This document shows, one piece after another, positions 1 through 8,725 of a stretch of DNA of 11,845 nt; position 1 is the stretch's first letter, and the number at the start of each line of letters is the position of its first letter. This DNA comes from Hyphochytrium catenoides (Eukaryota; Sar; Hyphochytriomycetes; Hyphochytriales; Hyphochytriaceae). The notes below the pieces were generated by a model that was not told the DNA's origin, made no database searches, and saw nothing but the letters and a program-made list of their open reading frames with translations. The stretch is from contig FLMG01003330.1 of the NCBI GenBank assembly GCA_900088475.1, positions 1,720 to 13,564 of the forward strand, written 5' to 3'. Position numbers and translations under genes: made by a program.

Positions 1-343
1 GCGAGAGAGAGAGAGAGGGAGAGAGAGAGAGAAAAGAGAGACCCAGCATCGACGGCGCAGAGCACAGGCTAGCTACGATCTAGGCCGAAGAGAAAAAAGC
101 GTGTCTCTTACCTCTCCATCTTCACACCGTTGATAGGCTTGGTCCTTGTATACGAAAGACGCAAGCGAAGGAGAGAGGGCAATTGCTCTTCCCAAAGGCC
201 AAGTGCCTCTGATGTTTCTCTTCTTTTCCGTCACAACCGTGATCTGAGGCTAAAGACAACGTCTAATAAGCAGCTCAAAGAGGAGCGCGGAAAGTGGTCA
301 AGGAGGAAGAAGTTGGAGGTGGACCATCGTTGAGGAGGGGAAC

Positions 344-377
<34 letters not shown>

Positions 378-446
378 GGGGAGAGGGAGAGAGAAAATAG
401 GGGACAGAAAGGTGCACGGAACTTCGATTGTTGGCCTTATCAACGT
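1..446. other. GA-rich 5' flank and leader of the PFKFB-like gene
   Basis: No protein-coding exon can be supported here. The stretch opens with a (GA)n tract at about 1-32 and has a second dense GA tract at about 347-395. In the reading frame of the downstream coding exon, a TAA at 264-266 closes the frame. The first in-frame ATGs after it are the tandem pair at 447 and 450, so the region is most simply promoter plus 5' untranslated leader. No convincing TATA box was seen. A 5' untranslated exon with its own intron cannot be excluded. Confidence 0.6.
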
Positions 447-1804
447 ATGATGAGCGCCGAAGAGGGCCAAAGAGAAAAAGAGAACGGCGGAGTGAAGATC
501 TCTGTGTGGAATGGGGAGCCTCTGTCTCCTCGATCGAGAGGAGAGAGACGACCAGTGCTCTTTCGCTGGACCAAACCGGCCAGCAGTGTGCAGGTGTCGG
601 GAAGTTTCAATGGGTGAGACTATGACTCATGGTCATCGCAAGGCGTCGTTCTCTCTTTCTTTCTTTTCCCCTCCCTTTCTTATTGTCTCTCGCGCTCTCT
701 TTTGTCTCTTTATCGCTTTCCTTCCCTCCGTCACCCTCTCTTTTTTCTCTCTCACTCTTTCTCTCTCCTTTCCCTTTCTCACTCTCCCTCTGTTCTTTAC
801 CTTTTCGTGCTCCATCTAGTCATCTCTATTTACAGTTTCTTCTATTATCTCGTCCTTCGGTAGAGCTCTCAGGCTCCTCTCCCTCTTCTTTCCTATCGTC
901 AACGGCCTCGCTCCTCACTCTTTCTCTCTCTCCCTTGCGCGCTCGTTGGCTCACTCCCTCTTTCTGTCCATCTTTCTCTCTCTCGCTCTATGTAGCTGGG
1001 GAGAGAGAATTAACTTGCCGCTAGTGGCCGACACGTTTGGAAGAGGGTCCCATTTTGGTGAGAATCCTTGTCTCCGAAGCGCCTGATCTCCGTCTTTCTC
1101 TTCTCTCTCTCTCTGTCTCTCTCTGTCTCTCTCTCTCCCTCTCTCTCTCTCTCTCCTTGTCCTCGTTTTACGGAGATCCTTCTTATCGTCTGAGTCAGCC
1201 CAAAGTCTTAGAGTCCGTCTTTATCTATCTTTTTTCCTTTCTCTCTCTCTCCTCTCGTGTCTCCCCCTCTCTCTCTCTCTGCTAGTCTCCTCCTTCTACA
1301 TTGACTGTGTCTGACCCGTCGTCCATCATAGAGATAACGCTGCTCATCCCGAAAGGCGAGCACACCTACAAGTACGTCCAACTTTCCATTATTAGGGCTC
1401 TGGGGACAATGTAGTAAATGCTAAAGTCTCTCTCTCCTTGAATGCCTCTTCTCTCTTCTCCTCGCTGCACATTTCCCCATGTCTCTCGTCTCTCTCGTCT
1501 CCCTTCCCGGCAACGCTATTTGCTAGGTTTATAGTAGATGGAGAATGGAAGGTACGGACATCTCGCGTTCTGTCTGATCTCTCTCTCTCTTCCCCTATTG
1601 GGGTTCTCGCGTTTTCCTATTATTTTGCTTGGCTGTACTGTCCTTCCTTTCTTCTCTCACTCTCTCTCTTTCTCTCTCTCTCTCTCCTCCGCTCTGTCTC
1701 TACCATTTCAACTCAAGATTCTTCGGTGCTACCCCTTTTTCTGTCCCTCTTTCGCTCCCTTCTCATCCTTCCTTTTCCTTTTCTTACTTGCTCTCCCTTT
1801 CTCT

Positions 1805-1844
<40 letters not shown>

Positions 1845-2640
1845 CTCCTCCTGACAGTACGACTCCGACTTTGCGTTTGCCTTTGACGAGTATGGGAACA
1901 TCAACAACATCATCGATGTCAAGCCATCCGACGAGTCCTCCATCCTCAGACCCGTGCCAACATACTTCCGGGTCCCCATCGCGTCAGGAGGTGAGCATCG
2001 CTAAGCTATCAGGCCTCTACTTTTCTCTCGTCTCTCTCTCTGGTATACACTCTCTTTCTCTCTCTCACCCTCATACTCTCTGCGTCACGCACTCTCCTCC
2101 CTTGATTCTTTCTCTTTCTCTCTCTTGTACACCTCTCGCCTGCTTTCCTTCGTATGTCCTGTCGTACGTACTCTTTCTCCTTCAACTGCCTCTCTCTCTC
2201 TCTCTCTCTCTCTCTTACATCGTTCTCTCTCTCTCTCTCTTTCCTTTTCTACTTTTGTTTGCATACACTCTCCCTCTCTCTATTTTCTCTCATTCTCTCT
2301 CTCTCTCTCTGTAGATGACATTCAGCTAAATAAGCAAGCGCTGAACCGCCTCAGACTATTCTCTGGATCGGAGACGGTTGATCACTTGCTAGAAGTGAAT
2401 GTGAAGCCTCCAGAGGTGAAGACAGGAGAGGGAACACTCCCTCCCCCAGCTATACAGAATGTGAGTCTCTCTTTGCCACGATGGAGAGAGAGAGAGAGAG
2501 AACGAACACTGAACGCTGGTCTCCCTTTTCTTCTTGTTGGGCCAGACCCTCTTCACTCTTATCCTACTTTTCTAGGCTATTCTTCCTTTCTCTTTCCGAC
2601 TCTCTTCTTTTGGTCTCGCGGGTGTCTCTCTTTCTATCTT

Positions 2641-2672
<32 letters not shown>

Positions 2673-3724
2673 TTTGTCCCATTCCTCCAATTTCTCTTCT
2701 TCTTTTAGTTTTTTGCTTTCTCAGACTCTCTTGTGTGCTTGTCCTATCGCCATTCTACGGTCTTTCTCTCTCTCTTATTCTCTCGCTGCATCTCTCCTAT
2801 TCACTCTCTCTCTCCCCTCTTTCTTCTGCCTTCTTTTCTCTCATGTCTTTTTGTCTGGCACTGCAGGAGCTGGAGCTGGAGTACGGTCTGGATGTGAACA
2901 CTGCCCGCAGTAGTCCCTCTTCTCCTTCGTTAAAGGACAAGCTATCAATCAACGTCATCCACACAGCAGAGAAAGTAGAAACTAATCTGAAGAAAGTGAA
3001 AAGCTTAGAAAAGTTCAACACCAACCTCGTGCTGGCCGCCAGGGCGCAGGTTGAGACCATCTCTCTCTCACACACACACTATCTATTTCTCTCTGTCGTC
3101 GCTCTGTCCCCACGGAATCACTTCCATTTCTCTGTTTCTCTCTCTCCATGCATCGCCCGCAAAGTTTTCGTTGGTTCTTCCTTCTGCCCGTGCTCGAGAC
3201 CTATACGTGGTCATAACAGTTTGCTGCCTTCTCTCTCTTGGAACTCCTCTCCTCATCATCCATTTGCTGCTTTATTTGTTGAGGTCTCTGACTAGTCGTT
3301 AGAGAGATCTCTCTCTCATCACTCTTTCTCTCTCTCTCTCCATCTATCTATCTTCTCTCTTTCTCTTTCTCTCTGTTCTATACTACTCGGTGTTTCCACA
3401 TATTTCTCTCCCGCTTTCTCTCCCGGTCTCTCTTACCCTCTCTACTTTGCTTCTGTTTGTCGAGTTAGCACTTCGGGGGAGACCTTGCGACCTTTGAGCA
3501 CAAGTCCCGAGAACAGGTCCGCAAAGTTGCCCATTTCTTCACCTTCGTGGATTTCTTTCCCATGTAGAGACAAGGGAATTTCATGACAGGGCTTGGAAGC
3601 CTTTCTGTCCAATGTTTACCGTCCAATCTCTTCATCTTTCTTTTGCTTTCACTGTCGCTTCTCTTTGTTGAGTTCTGATAGAGTCCAGCTGACTCATCTT
3701 CCTACCGTCCACTGTCTCTTTTCT

Positions 3725-3782
<58 letters not shown>

Positions 3783-4269
3783 CTCTTGTCTCTCTTTCTG
3801 TATCCCCTTGCAGCTTGGCGGCCATCAGTCTCATATTTATTCACACGGCGCCGTCGAGGGAGCATCGCAGCTGTCGCGTCTGGAAGCGAAGCTCATCATT
3901 GTCATGGTCGGACTGCCAGGCAGAGGCAAGACTTTCGTGGGCCATATTATTAGGAGACATGTACGGTCCCTATGTCTCTCTCGTTCCTTTCTCTTTGGCC
4001 TCTCTCTCTCCCGCTATCTCGCTCTGGCTCGGGATCACCTTTGGTTTGCCCTCCTTCTCCTCTCTGTATCGCTCTCGCTCACTCCTCTAACGGCCTGATC
4101 CCAATGGTCTCTCATTGGTCTCTCTCTTGCCGACGCCCTCCTGTTCCTTTCTATCTTGCTCTTTCTCTCTCTGTTCTTACTTCCGCGTCTTTTCTGTCTT
4201 GTTTCCTCTAATCCTTCTCTTTCTTCCTCTGCGTCCCCCTTCCTCGCTCGCTCGCTCGCTCTGGCGCTC

Positions 4270-4300
<31 letters not shown>

Positions 4301-6296
4301 GTCTCCCTCCCTTCCCCGGTCTCGGTCGCGAGCTCAGCTGCGTTGGATGGGCTATCGTGTGAACATCTACAATGTCGGAAACTACCGCCGGAAAATGTTC
4401 GGAGCAGAGCTGACACACGAGTTCTTTGACCCGACAAACGACCAAGCCCTTTCCAAACTCAAACAGGCACGGCTTACTAGCCTTTCTCTTTGTTCTCTCT
4501 TTCTCTCTCTCTCTCTCTCTTTTGGTTCCGCAATCTTTCTTATTGACCCTTTCGCCAGAATGCTGCCTTCACGACCACAATTTCTCTCTCTTTACTGACT
4601 CTCCACTGATTCTGTACTGTTGGAAATGCAAGTCTCTCTCTTTCTTTTTGTGCCTAGGGAGGTGTCTCTCTTTCTCTTTGTGCTCAGCTCTGGGTCACGC
4701 AGTATCTCATGATATTTGTTCCAAACAGCTGGCCTTTCGCTACTTTTCTCTCTCACAGTCTCTCCCCTTTTTATGTCTCTCTTTCTCTCTCTCTCTCTCT
4801 GTTATTCTTGTCTGTTCAAGGCTCGTGACCAGTGCTATGAAGACCTCATTGATGCTTGTCAGCGTGATGAAATCGACGTGGGTATATATGACGGCATTAA
4901 CAACACGGTGGAGGTAAGGGACAGCACAACAGACGAGAGGGGGAGGGGAACTCTCTCTGTCCAGCTCGCTTTCTCTCTCTCTCTCTCTCCCTTTCTCTCT
5001 CCCTCTCCCTTTTTTTCTCTCTCTCTCTCTCCTTTTTTTCTCTCTCTCTCTCTCTATATAATCCTTCCGTTTCTGATAATGTAGAGAGCTTTATCATTAT
5101 TTTGGGTCTATTTCTGTCGCCCTACTTACCTCTCTCTCTATCCTGCTGCCCTCTTTTCTAACACTCGTCTCTTTCCTTCCCTCCCTCTTTTCTCTCTCTC
5201 TCTCTTTTCCTTTCTCTCTTCCTTGGTTCTCACCCGTCGTGAACTATATGAACAGCGGCGGTCAACGCTTCGAGAGGCTATTTCAAAGACGAACTATAGC
5301 TTGCTTTTCATCGAGTCCATCTGCCAAGACCCAGAGATACTGAAAGACACCATCCACGAGATGATCATAGGATCGGATGACTATAGAAATCAGACGGTAA
5401 GGCGCGATGGTGAAGAAGAGAAAGAAGAAAGTGGCGGAAAGAGAGAGAGAAGAGCAAAAGGAGAAAAGATAGGAAGTACCAAAGAAGAACGGGAGCGAGA
5501 GTTTTGAGGCTGTTGGGACAATATATCAAGCTACCACTCCCTGAGAGAGGGTGCTAAAGAGAGACGGGGTTAGATGGGTAGAGAAAGCGAGAGACAGGGA
5601 GAGCTGACGAGGATGTTGGTCACTCCACTTGCTCTGTGCTTTATCTCTCTCTCTCTCCCTGCTCCATGATCTGGTCTCTCCTGTCGAAATGCCACATAGT
5701 GCTTTCTTCTCAGCCCAGCATTTCTCGCTCTGTCTCTCTCTGATTCTCTTTCCATTCTTCCCCCACCTCTTTCTCCGCTCCTTTTCCCTTTTCTCTCTCT
5801 CCCTATCTTCTTCTCTCTCTTTCTCTCTCTCTCTCTTTCCTCTTCTCTCTCCTGTCTCCTTTCTCTCTCTTCTCGCATATATAGGCAGACAAGGCTTTCA
5901 ATGACTATGAGAAACGAATCGCCCACTATAGCAAAATTAACCAGTTTATAACGCCGGAGGAAGGCGCAAGTTATATCAAGGTAACTATGTGGAATGGTGG
6001 TCACTTCTTGACGCTTTCTCCCAGGTATTTAACAGTAATCAACGCCTTTCTGTGCAGCTGTTTGACGTGGGAAGGGAGCTGCACACCTTCATGGTCAATG
6101 GATACATTCAGGTGCAATCTCTGACCTCTTCCTTGTCTCTTCTGCTCTTCTCTCTCATGGGCCCCCCTCTCTCTCTTTATAAATTTTGATCTCTCTCTAT
6201 GTAAGTAAAATTCTCTGTTTCGTGTTTTCTTTATTTAGGCAGGGTCTACGAGGCAATCACTTTCTTGTCTCTCTCTTCTCTTGCTTACTCTCTCTC

Positions 6297-6337
<41 letters not shown>

Positions 6338-8002
6338 AAGAGTTCTGGCTCTGTCTATCCACAGCTTTCCCCTTTTCTTTTCTCTCCGCCGGCTGGTCCT
6401 GGCATTCCTGCCCTTCCCGTCCCTGCAAAAGAGCCCTCTTCCGTACCTCTTTGAGCATCATTCTCTGGCCAAGGCTCAGTTTCTCTTCTCTCCGTAGTAC
6501 TCTTCTTTCTTAGAGTCTGTTATTCTGTCTTTGACCTAACTCTTTGGTGTCCGGCAGGGTCGCATCATGTTCCTCCTCGCCAACATTAACATCACAACGC
6601 GGCCGATCTGGCTGAGTCGGCACGGAGAGAGTTTATATAACACACAGGGAAAGATTGGAGGAGACTCAGGTCTCTCTCCTCTTGGGAAAGAGTACGCGCA
6701 GAGGTTAACAAACTTCTTCAACGCCCAGTACCCGCCAGGTAAGAATTCTGGGCAAGACAACAGAGAGGGGCAGCGGCTTTGCTATCTTTCACACTGATAG
6801 AAAGACAAGGGGAGAGAGAGAACAAGAAAGAGAGAGAGGGAAGGACAAAGAGAGAGAGAGAGAAAGAAGAAAGAAAGTCTAACGCCATAAAGCTAGGCTC
6901 TGAGTTGACAATATGGACCTCCACGATGCTGCGGACGGGGATGACAGTGTCTCCACTGGCGGAAGACGGCCGCGCTGTTCTGAAGTGGAAGCAGTTAGAT
7001 GAGATAGATGCAGGCATTTGTGATGGGATGACGTGAGTTCGTTGTACCTCTCTTTCTTTTCACGCTCTGTGCCTCTCGTGTCCCTGCCTGCTGTCCCCTT
7101 CCCCCCCCCTCTCTCTCTCCTATCAGGTAGCTCTTGAACTGTCTATTCAGACTTTGTCTCTCTCGTTTGCCGGGAAACGGCACTGCCAGTTTGCACAGTG
7201 GCGCTTTTTGCCATCGTATTACATTGATTCCTTTCACCTCTACACTCCAGCGTCTCTTTCCTCCTTACCTCTCTGTATCTCCCTTAATTCTCTGCGTCTC
7301 CCACTCTCTCCTTTCTTGACAGGCCACCTCTTCGTCTGCTCTCTCTTCTTTTCCCACGTCAGAACAATGGCCCTTTCACGTCAGCCTCCCATACCTCCTC
7401 TCTTCCCACCTCTCTTCTCGAAAGTCCGTAATTTCATTGTCACTTCCTCTCTGTCTCCCGTTGGAAATGAAGAAATACTGTCTATCTCCCTCTTTCCTCT
7501 TATCTCACGCACTCTCTCTCTCTCTCTCTCTCTCTCCTGATGGTGGAATATAGCTATGAACAGATAGCGAAGACAATGCCTGACGAGTATCTTCGGCGGA
7601 AGGTAACATCTAAGAGCCAAAGTACCCTTTTTCCAAATATCTTTTTCCATTACAAAGCCATCTCGCCCTCGCCATCGAGGCTCAGATGTTGGTCTTCTGT
7701 TCGCTCTGTCTGACTCTCCCTCTCCTCTCTTTGGTTCCCGCGATGTTGCGTCCTCTCATTTCCAAGCCATTCTCTCTCTTTCCCTCTTTCTCTTCGTTCT
7801 CTCTCTCCCTCTCTCTTTCTCTGATCGTTTCTGGTGCGACCTGGTCGTTTCCCTTCTTTAGAAATTCAAGCTTGAGTATCGCTATCCCCGGGGAGAGTCC
7901 TACCAGGATGTTATCCATAGGCTAGAGCCCGTCATCATAGAGCTCATGAGAGTGCAGACTCCAATCTTGTACGTCATATGCTCCTTCCTCTCGTCCCCTT
8001 CC

Positions 8003-8033
<31 letters not shown>

Positions 8034-8570
8034 GGTCTGTCTCTTCTCCTCTCAGCTCCTTCGTCTCTGCCCTCATGCGCTGCAGGTGTATCTTTCTACG
8101 TGCAGCTATTTCTTCTCTCTCTCAGGAAATCTTCACTGTCCGCATTCAGACTGTCGCTTGCTTCGCTCTTTCTAACTGCCTCTTTCCTCTCCCATATCAG
8201 TCTCTCCATCTCTGCTTTCTCTCTTCTCTCCTCTAGTTATAGAGTAGAAACCTCTTGGACCATTCCTCCTCATAGTCGTTGCCCCCTCTCCATCTCTCTT
8301 TCTGCCTCTCCATCTCCTATACTCTTTCAACTGTCTCTTGTCCTCTCTCTCTCTCTTTCTGTACCCTTACACTTTCCTTCTTCTTCTCTTTCTCTCTCTC
8401 TCTCCTTCCTCAGGATTGTGGCTCACCAAGCCATCCTTCGCGTGATCTATGGTTATCTGACCAACAAAGAGCCGCAGGACTGTCCGACCATTGACATGCC
8501 TCTCCATACAATTATACAGCTCACACCGAAAGCTTACGGCTGTGAGGAAGTGTGGCACAAGCAAATGTAG
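447..8570 (+). CDS. PFKFB: CBM48-fused 6-phosphofructo-2-kinase/fructose-2,6-bisphosphatase (19 exons, 697 aa)
   Basis: This bifunctional enzyme makes and hydrolyses fructose-2,6-bisphosphate in the cytosol. I joined exons by frame and homology: 447-613, 996-1057, 1332-1371, 1527-1551, 1858-1990, 2315-2460, 2867-3049, 3469-3516, 3814-3960, 4338-4466, 4821-4913, 5256-5396, 5885-5980, 6058-6111, 6558-6738, 6897-7032, 7554-7602, 7862-7968, 8414-8570. The sum is 2094 nt, in frame throughout, ending in TAG. Order of domains: CBM48-like (about 36-120), linker (about 121-290), P-loop kinase (about 291-488), histidine phosphatase (about 489-697). Start: tandem ATG at 447/450, with an in-frame stop at 264. 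The catalytic core of about 400 aa is close to the family norm, and there is no regulatory C-terminal tail. The least certain junctions are the exon 8 donor and the non-GT donor of intron 10. Identity is very secure; single splice sites are slightly less so. Confidence 0.93.
614..995 (+). repeat. Intron 1, CT-rich (GTGAGA...TGTAG)
   Basis: This 382-nt intron interrupts the GSFNG|W motif of the carbohydrate-binding domain in phase 2. It is almost wholly pyrimidine on the sense strand (TTCTC, CTCTCT and CCTTTC motifs). It is typical of introns 2-9, 11, 14 and 16-18 (1058-1331, 1372-1526, 1552-1857, 1991-2314, 2461-2866, 3050-3468, 3517-3813, 3961-4337, 4914-5255, 6112-6557, 7033-7553, 7603-7861, 7969-8413). 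Open frames through these tracts translate as Ser-Leu repeats and are not genes. Confidence 0.85.
1527..1551 (+). other. 25-nt microexon 4 of the PFKFB-like gene
   Basis: Flanked by GCTAG and GTACGG, this exon supplies only the third base of a Lys codon plus FIVDGEWK, the centre of the glycogen-binding site including Trp97. Skipping it would shift the frame (25 nt) and destroy the carbohydrate-binding module. The assignment rests on the exact match to the YKF.VDG.W motif of AMPK beta subunits and on frame continuity with exons 3 and 5. Confidence 0.85.
1923..3885 (+). other. Linker between CBM and kinase (exons 5-9), unassigned
   Basis: Residues about 120-293 match no domain I recognise. Exon 6 (residues 143-191) begins with a run of charged and leucine residues ([16 protein letters not shown]) that could be helical and ends in a Pro-rich patch (LPPPAIQN). 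Exon 7 carries [11 protein letters not shown], a plausible Ser-Pro phosphorylation cluster, followed by a Lys/Glu-rich likely helix ([18 protein letters not shown]). Exon 8 encodes only 16 residues ([16 protein letters not shown]). Its donor is ambiguous: CAG|GTCCGC at 3517 is chosen, but AAA|GTTGCC nine bases downstream also keeps frame and would add three residues. A hinge or regulatory segment is likely. Confidence 0.6.
3731..3778 (+). repeat. (CT)24 perfect dinucleotide tract in intron 8
   Basis: This is the longest uninterrupted microsatellite in the window, 48 nt, just upstream of the exon 9 acceptor at 3813. Other long perfect tracts are (CT)18 at 6299-6334, (CT)14 at 1811-1838, (CT)13 at 4267-4292 and (TC)12 at 2191-2214, all intronic. 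Such homopurine-homopyrimidine mirror repeats can form triplex (H-DNA) and are length-unstable. On RNA they extend the polypyrimidine tract. Confidence 0.95.
4245..4262 (+). repeat. CTCG/GCTC tetranucleotide repeat in intron 9
   Basis: About four units of CTCG lie within the otherwise CT-rich intron 9. Similar short variant tracts are TATC repeats near 2657-2671 (intron 6) and CATCTATC near 3341-3351 (intron 7), and a CA repeat near 3069-3078 (intron 7). They look like simple-sequence drift within the CT background. Confidence 0.7.
4467..4820 (+). other. Intron 10, apparent GC-AG intron with AAG acceptor
   Basis: Homology fixes exon 10 as ending in LSKLKQ and exon 11 as starting with ARDQCYEDL. 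The only frame-preserving junction is CAG|GCACGG ... TTCAAG|GCTCGT, giving a GC donor and an AAG acceptor where all other introns show GT-AG, mostly YAG. The donor GCACGG differs by one base from GTACGG, used by introns 4 and 9. No GT lies close enough to replace it without breaking the protein. Confidence 0.75.
5397..5884 (+). repeat. Intron 12, GA-rich first half and CT-rich second half
   Basis: This 488-nt intron runs from ACG|GTAAGG to ATATAG|GCAGAC. From about 5405 to 5620 the sense strand is purine-rich (GAAGAAGAGAAAGAAG, GGAAAGAGAGAGAGAAG). From about 5640 to 5870 it is CT-rich. The two halves are complementary at the simple-repeat level, so the transcript could fold back into a long imperfect hairpin that brings the splice sites together. 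This polarity switch is not seen in the other introns. Confidence 0.75.
5981..6057 (+). other. Intron 13, 77 nt and free of CT repeats
   Basis: This is the shortest intron (AAG|GTAACT to TGTGCAG|CTG) between exons 13 and 14, which join [10 protein letters not shown] to LFDVGREL. Its sequence is mixed and contains no CT or GA tract, showing that the gene's basic intron size without repeats is under 100 nt. Several AG dinucleotides lie inside it, but only the last keeps the frame and homology. Confidence 0.85.
6558..8567 (+). other. Fructose-2,6-bisphosphatase (histidine phosphatase) domain (exons 15-19)
   Basis: Residues about 489-697. The catalytic signature SRHGE gives Arg509 and the phosphoacceptor His510. 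It is followed by Asn516, [10 protein letters not shown], Arg561 in WTSTMLRT, the proton donor Glu584 in DEIDAG, Tyr595, Arg609, Lys613, [11 protein letters not shown] with Tyr624, and AHQAILR with His650, Gln651 and Arg655. These align with every active-site or product-binding position I could recall for human PFKFB1 (Arg258, His259, Asn265, Arg308, Glu328, Tyr339, Arg353, Lys357, Tyr368, His393, Gln394, Arg398). The phosphatase half is therefore predicted to be active. It ends in the family-typical PLHT..QLTP.AYGC segment and stops 12 residues after the Tyr. Confidence 0.93.
6739..6896 (+). repeat. Intron 15, GA-rich with no polypyrimidine tract
   Basis: This 158-nt intron (CAG|GTAAGA to AGCTAG|GCTCTG) is dominated by GAGAGA and GAAAGAAG from about 6803 to 6877, the reverse polarity of most introns in this gene. 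A CTAAC branch-point-like motif at 6879-6883 lies about 13 nt before the acceptor, and the acceptor has no pyrimidine run. Flanking exons are secure (AQYPPG joined to SELTIWTS). Confidence 0.85.
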
Positions 8571-8725
8571 GCAGCAGCAGCGCTGATGAAGAGAGAGAGA
8601 GAGAGTAAGAAGAGAAGGGAGAGAGAGAGAGAGAGAGAGGGAGACATTCAAGTTAAAGAGGAAGTTGGTCAAGCTCAAGCAACAGTGCGAGCGATTGGGG
8701 TACTATATGTTGGGGTTATCAGCAT

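Larger units (their letters stand above)
534..1926 (+). other. AMPK-beta-like CBM48 carbohydrate-binding domain (exons 1-5)
   Basis: Residues about 36-120 read as the glycogen-binding module of AMPK beta subunits: PVLFRW, then VSGSFNGW, then GEHTYKFIVDGEW, then [10 protein letters not shown]. From my memory of the mammalian AMPK-beta module, its glycogen-contacting residues are Trp100, Lys126, Trp133, Leu146 and Asn150. They align with Trp57, Lys90, Trp97, Tyr110 and Asn114 here, so all are kept except Leu to Tyr. The domain is split over five exons, two of them tiny (40 and 25 nt). The GSFNGW motif spans intron 1 and the YKF motif spans intron 3. Binding to glycogen, starch or another alpha-glucan is inferred from the family. 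Confidence 0.88.
3883..6111 (+). other. 6-phosphofructo-2-kinase domain (exons 9-14)
   Basis: Residues about 291-488. Walker A is GLPGRGKT (301-308). Then come NVGNYRR (conserved Arg334/335), [19 protein letters not shown] carrying the conserved Asp384 (human Asp131), FIESICQDP with Cys414 (human Cys161), and KRIAHY with Arg449 and Tyr453 (human Arg196, Tyr200). Alignment to human PFKFB1 from memory shows three fructose-6-phosphate contacts replaced: Arg105 by Leu358, Thr133 by Ile386 and Lys175 by Ile428. The ATP P-loop is intact apart from the usual Ala becoming Gly. The domain looks folded and under constraint, but its kinase activity or substrate preference may be weakened. Confidence 0.85.

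Noticed and set aside
130-333. Short open frame in the 5' flank (67 codons)
   Set aside because: There is no recognisable motif and Arg-rich composition from GA sequence. It precedes an in-frame-stop leader.
1438-2314. Long plus-strand open frames rich in Ser-Leu-Phe repeats
   Set aside because: They are translations of CT-rich introns 3-5 (SLSLSL), in frames other than the exons, and run over mapped splice sites. The same applies to similar frames throughout 629-8236.
3517-3570. Extension of exon 8 through [16 protein letters not shown]
   Set aside because: It reads into a stop and has no family counterpart; splicing at CAG|GTCCGC (or nine bases later) keeps frame with exon 9.
4035-5097. 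Minus-strand frames rich in Arg-Glu repeats
   Set aside because: They are the reverse complement of CT-rich introns (ERERER) and overlap the coding exons antisense, with no domain.
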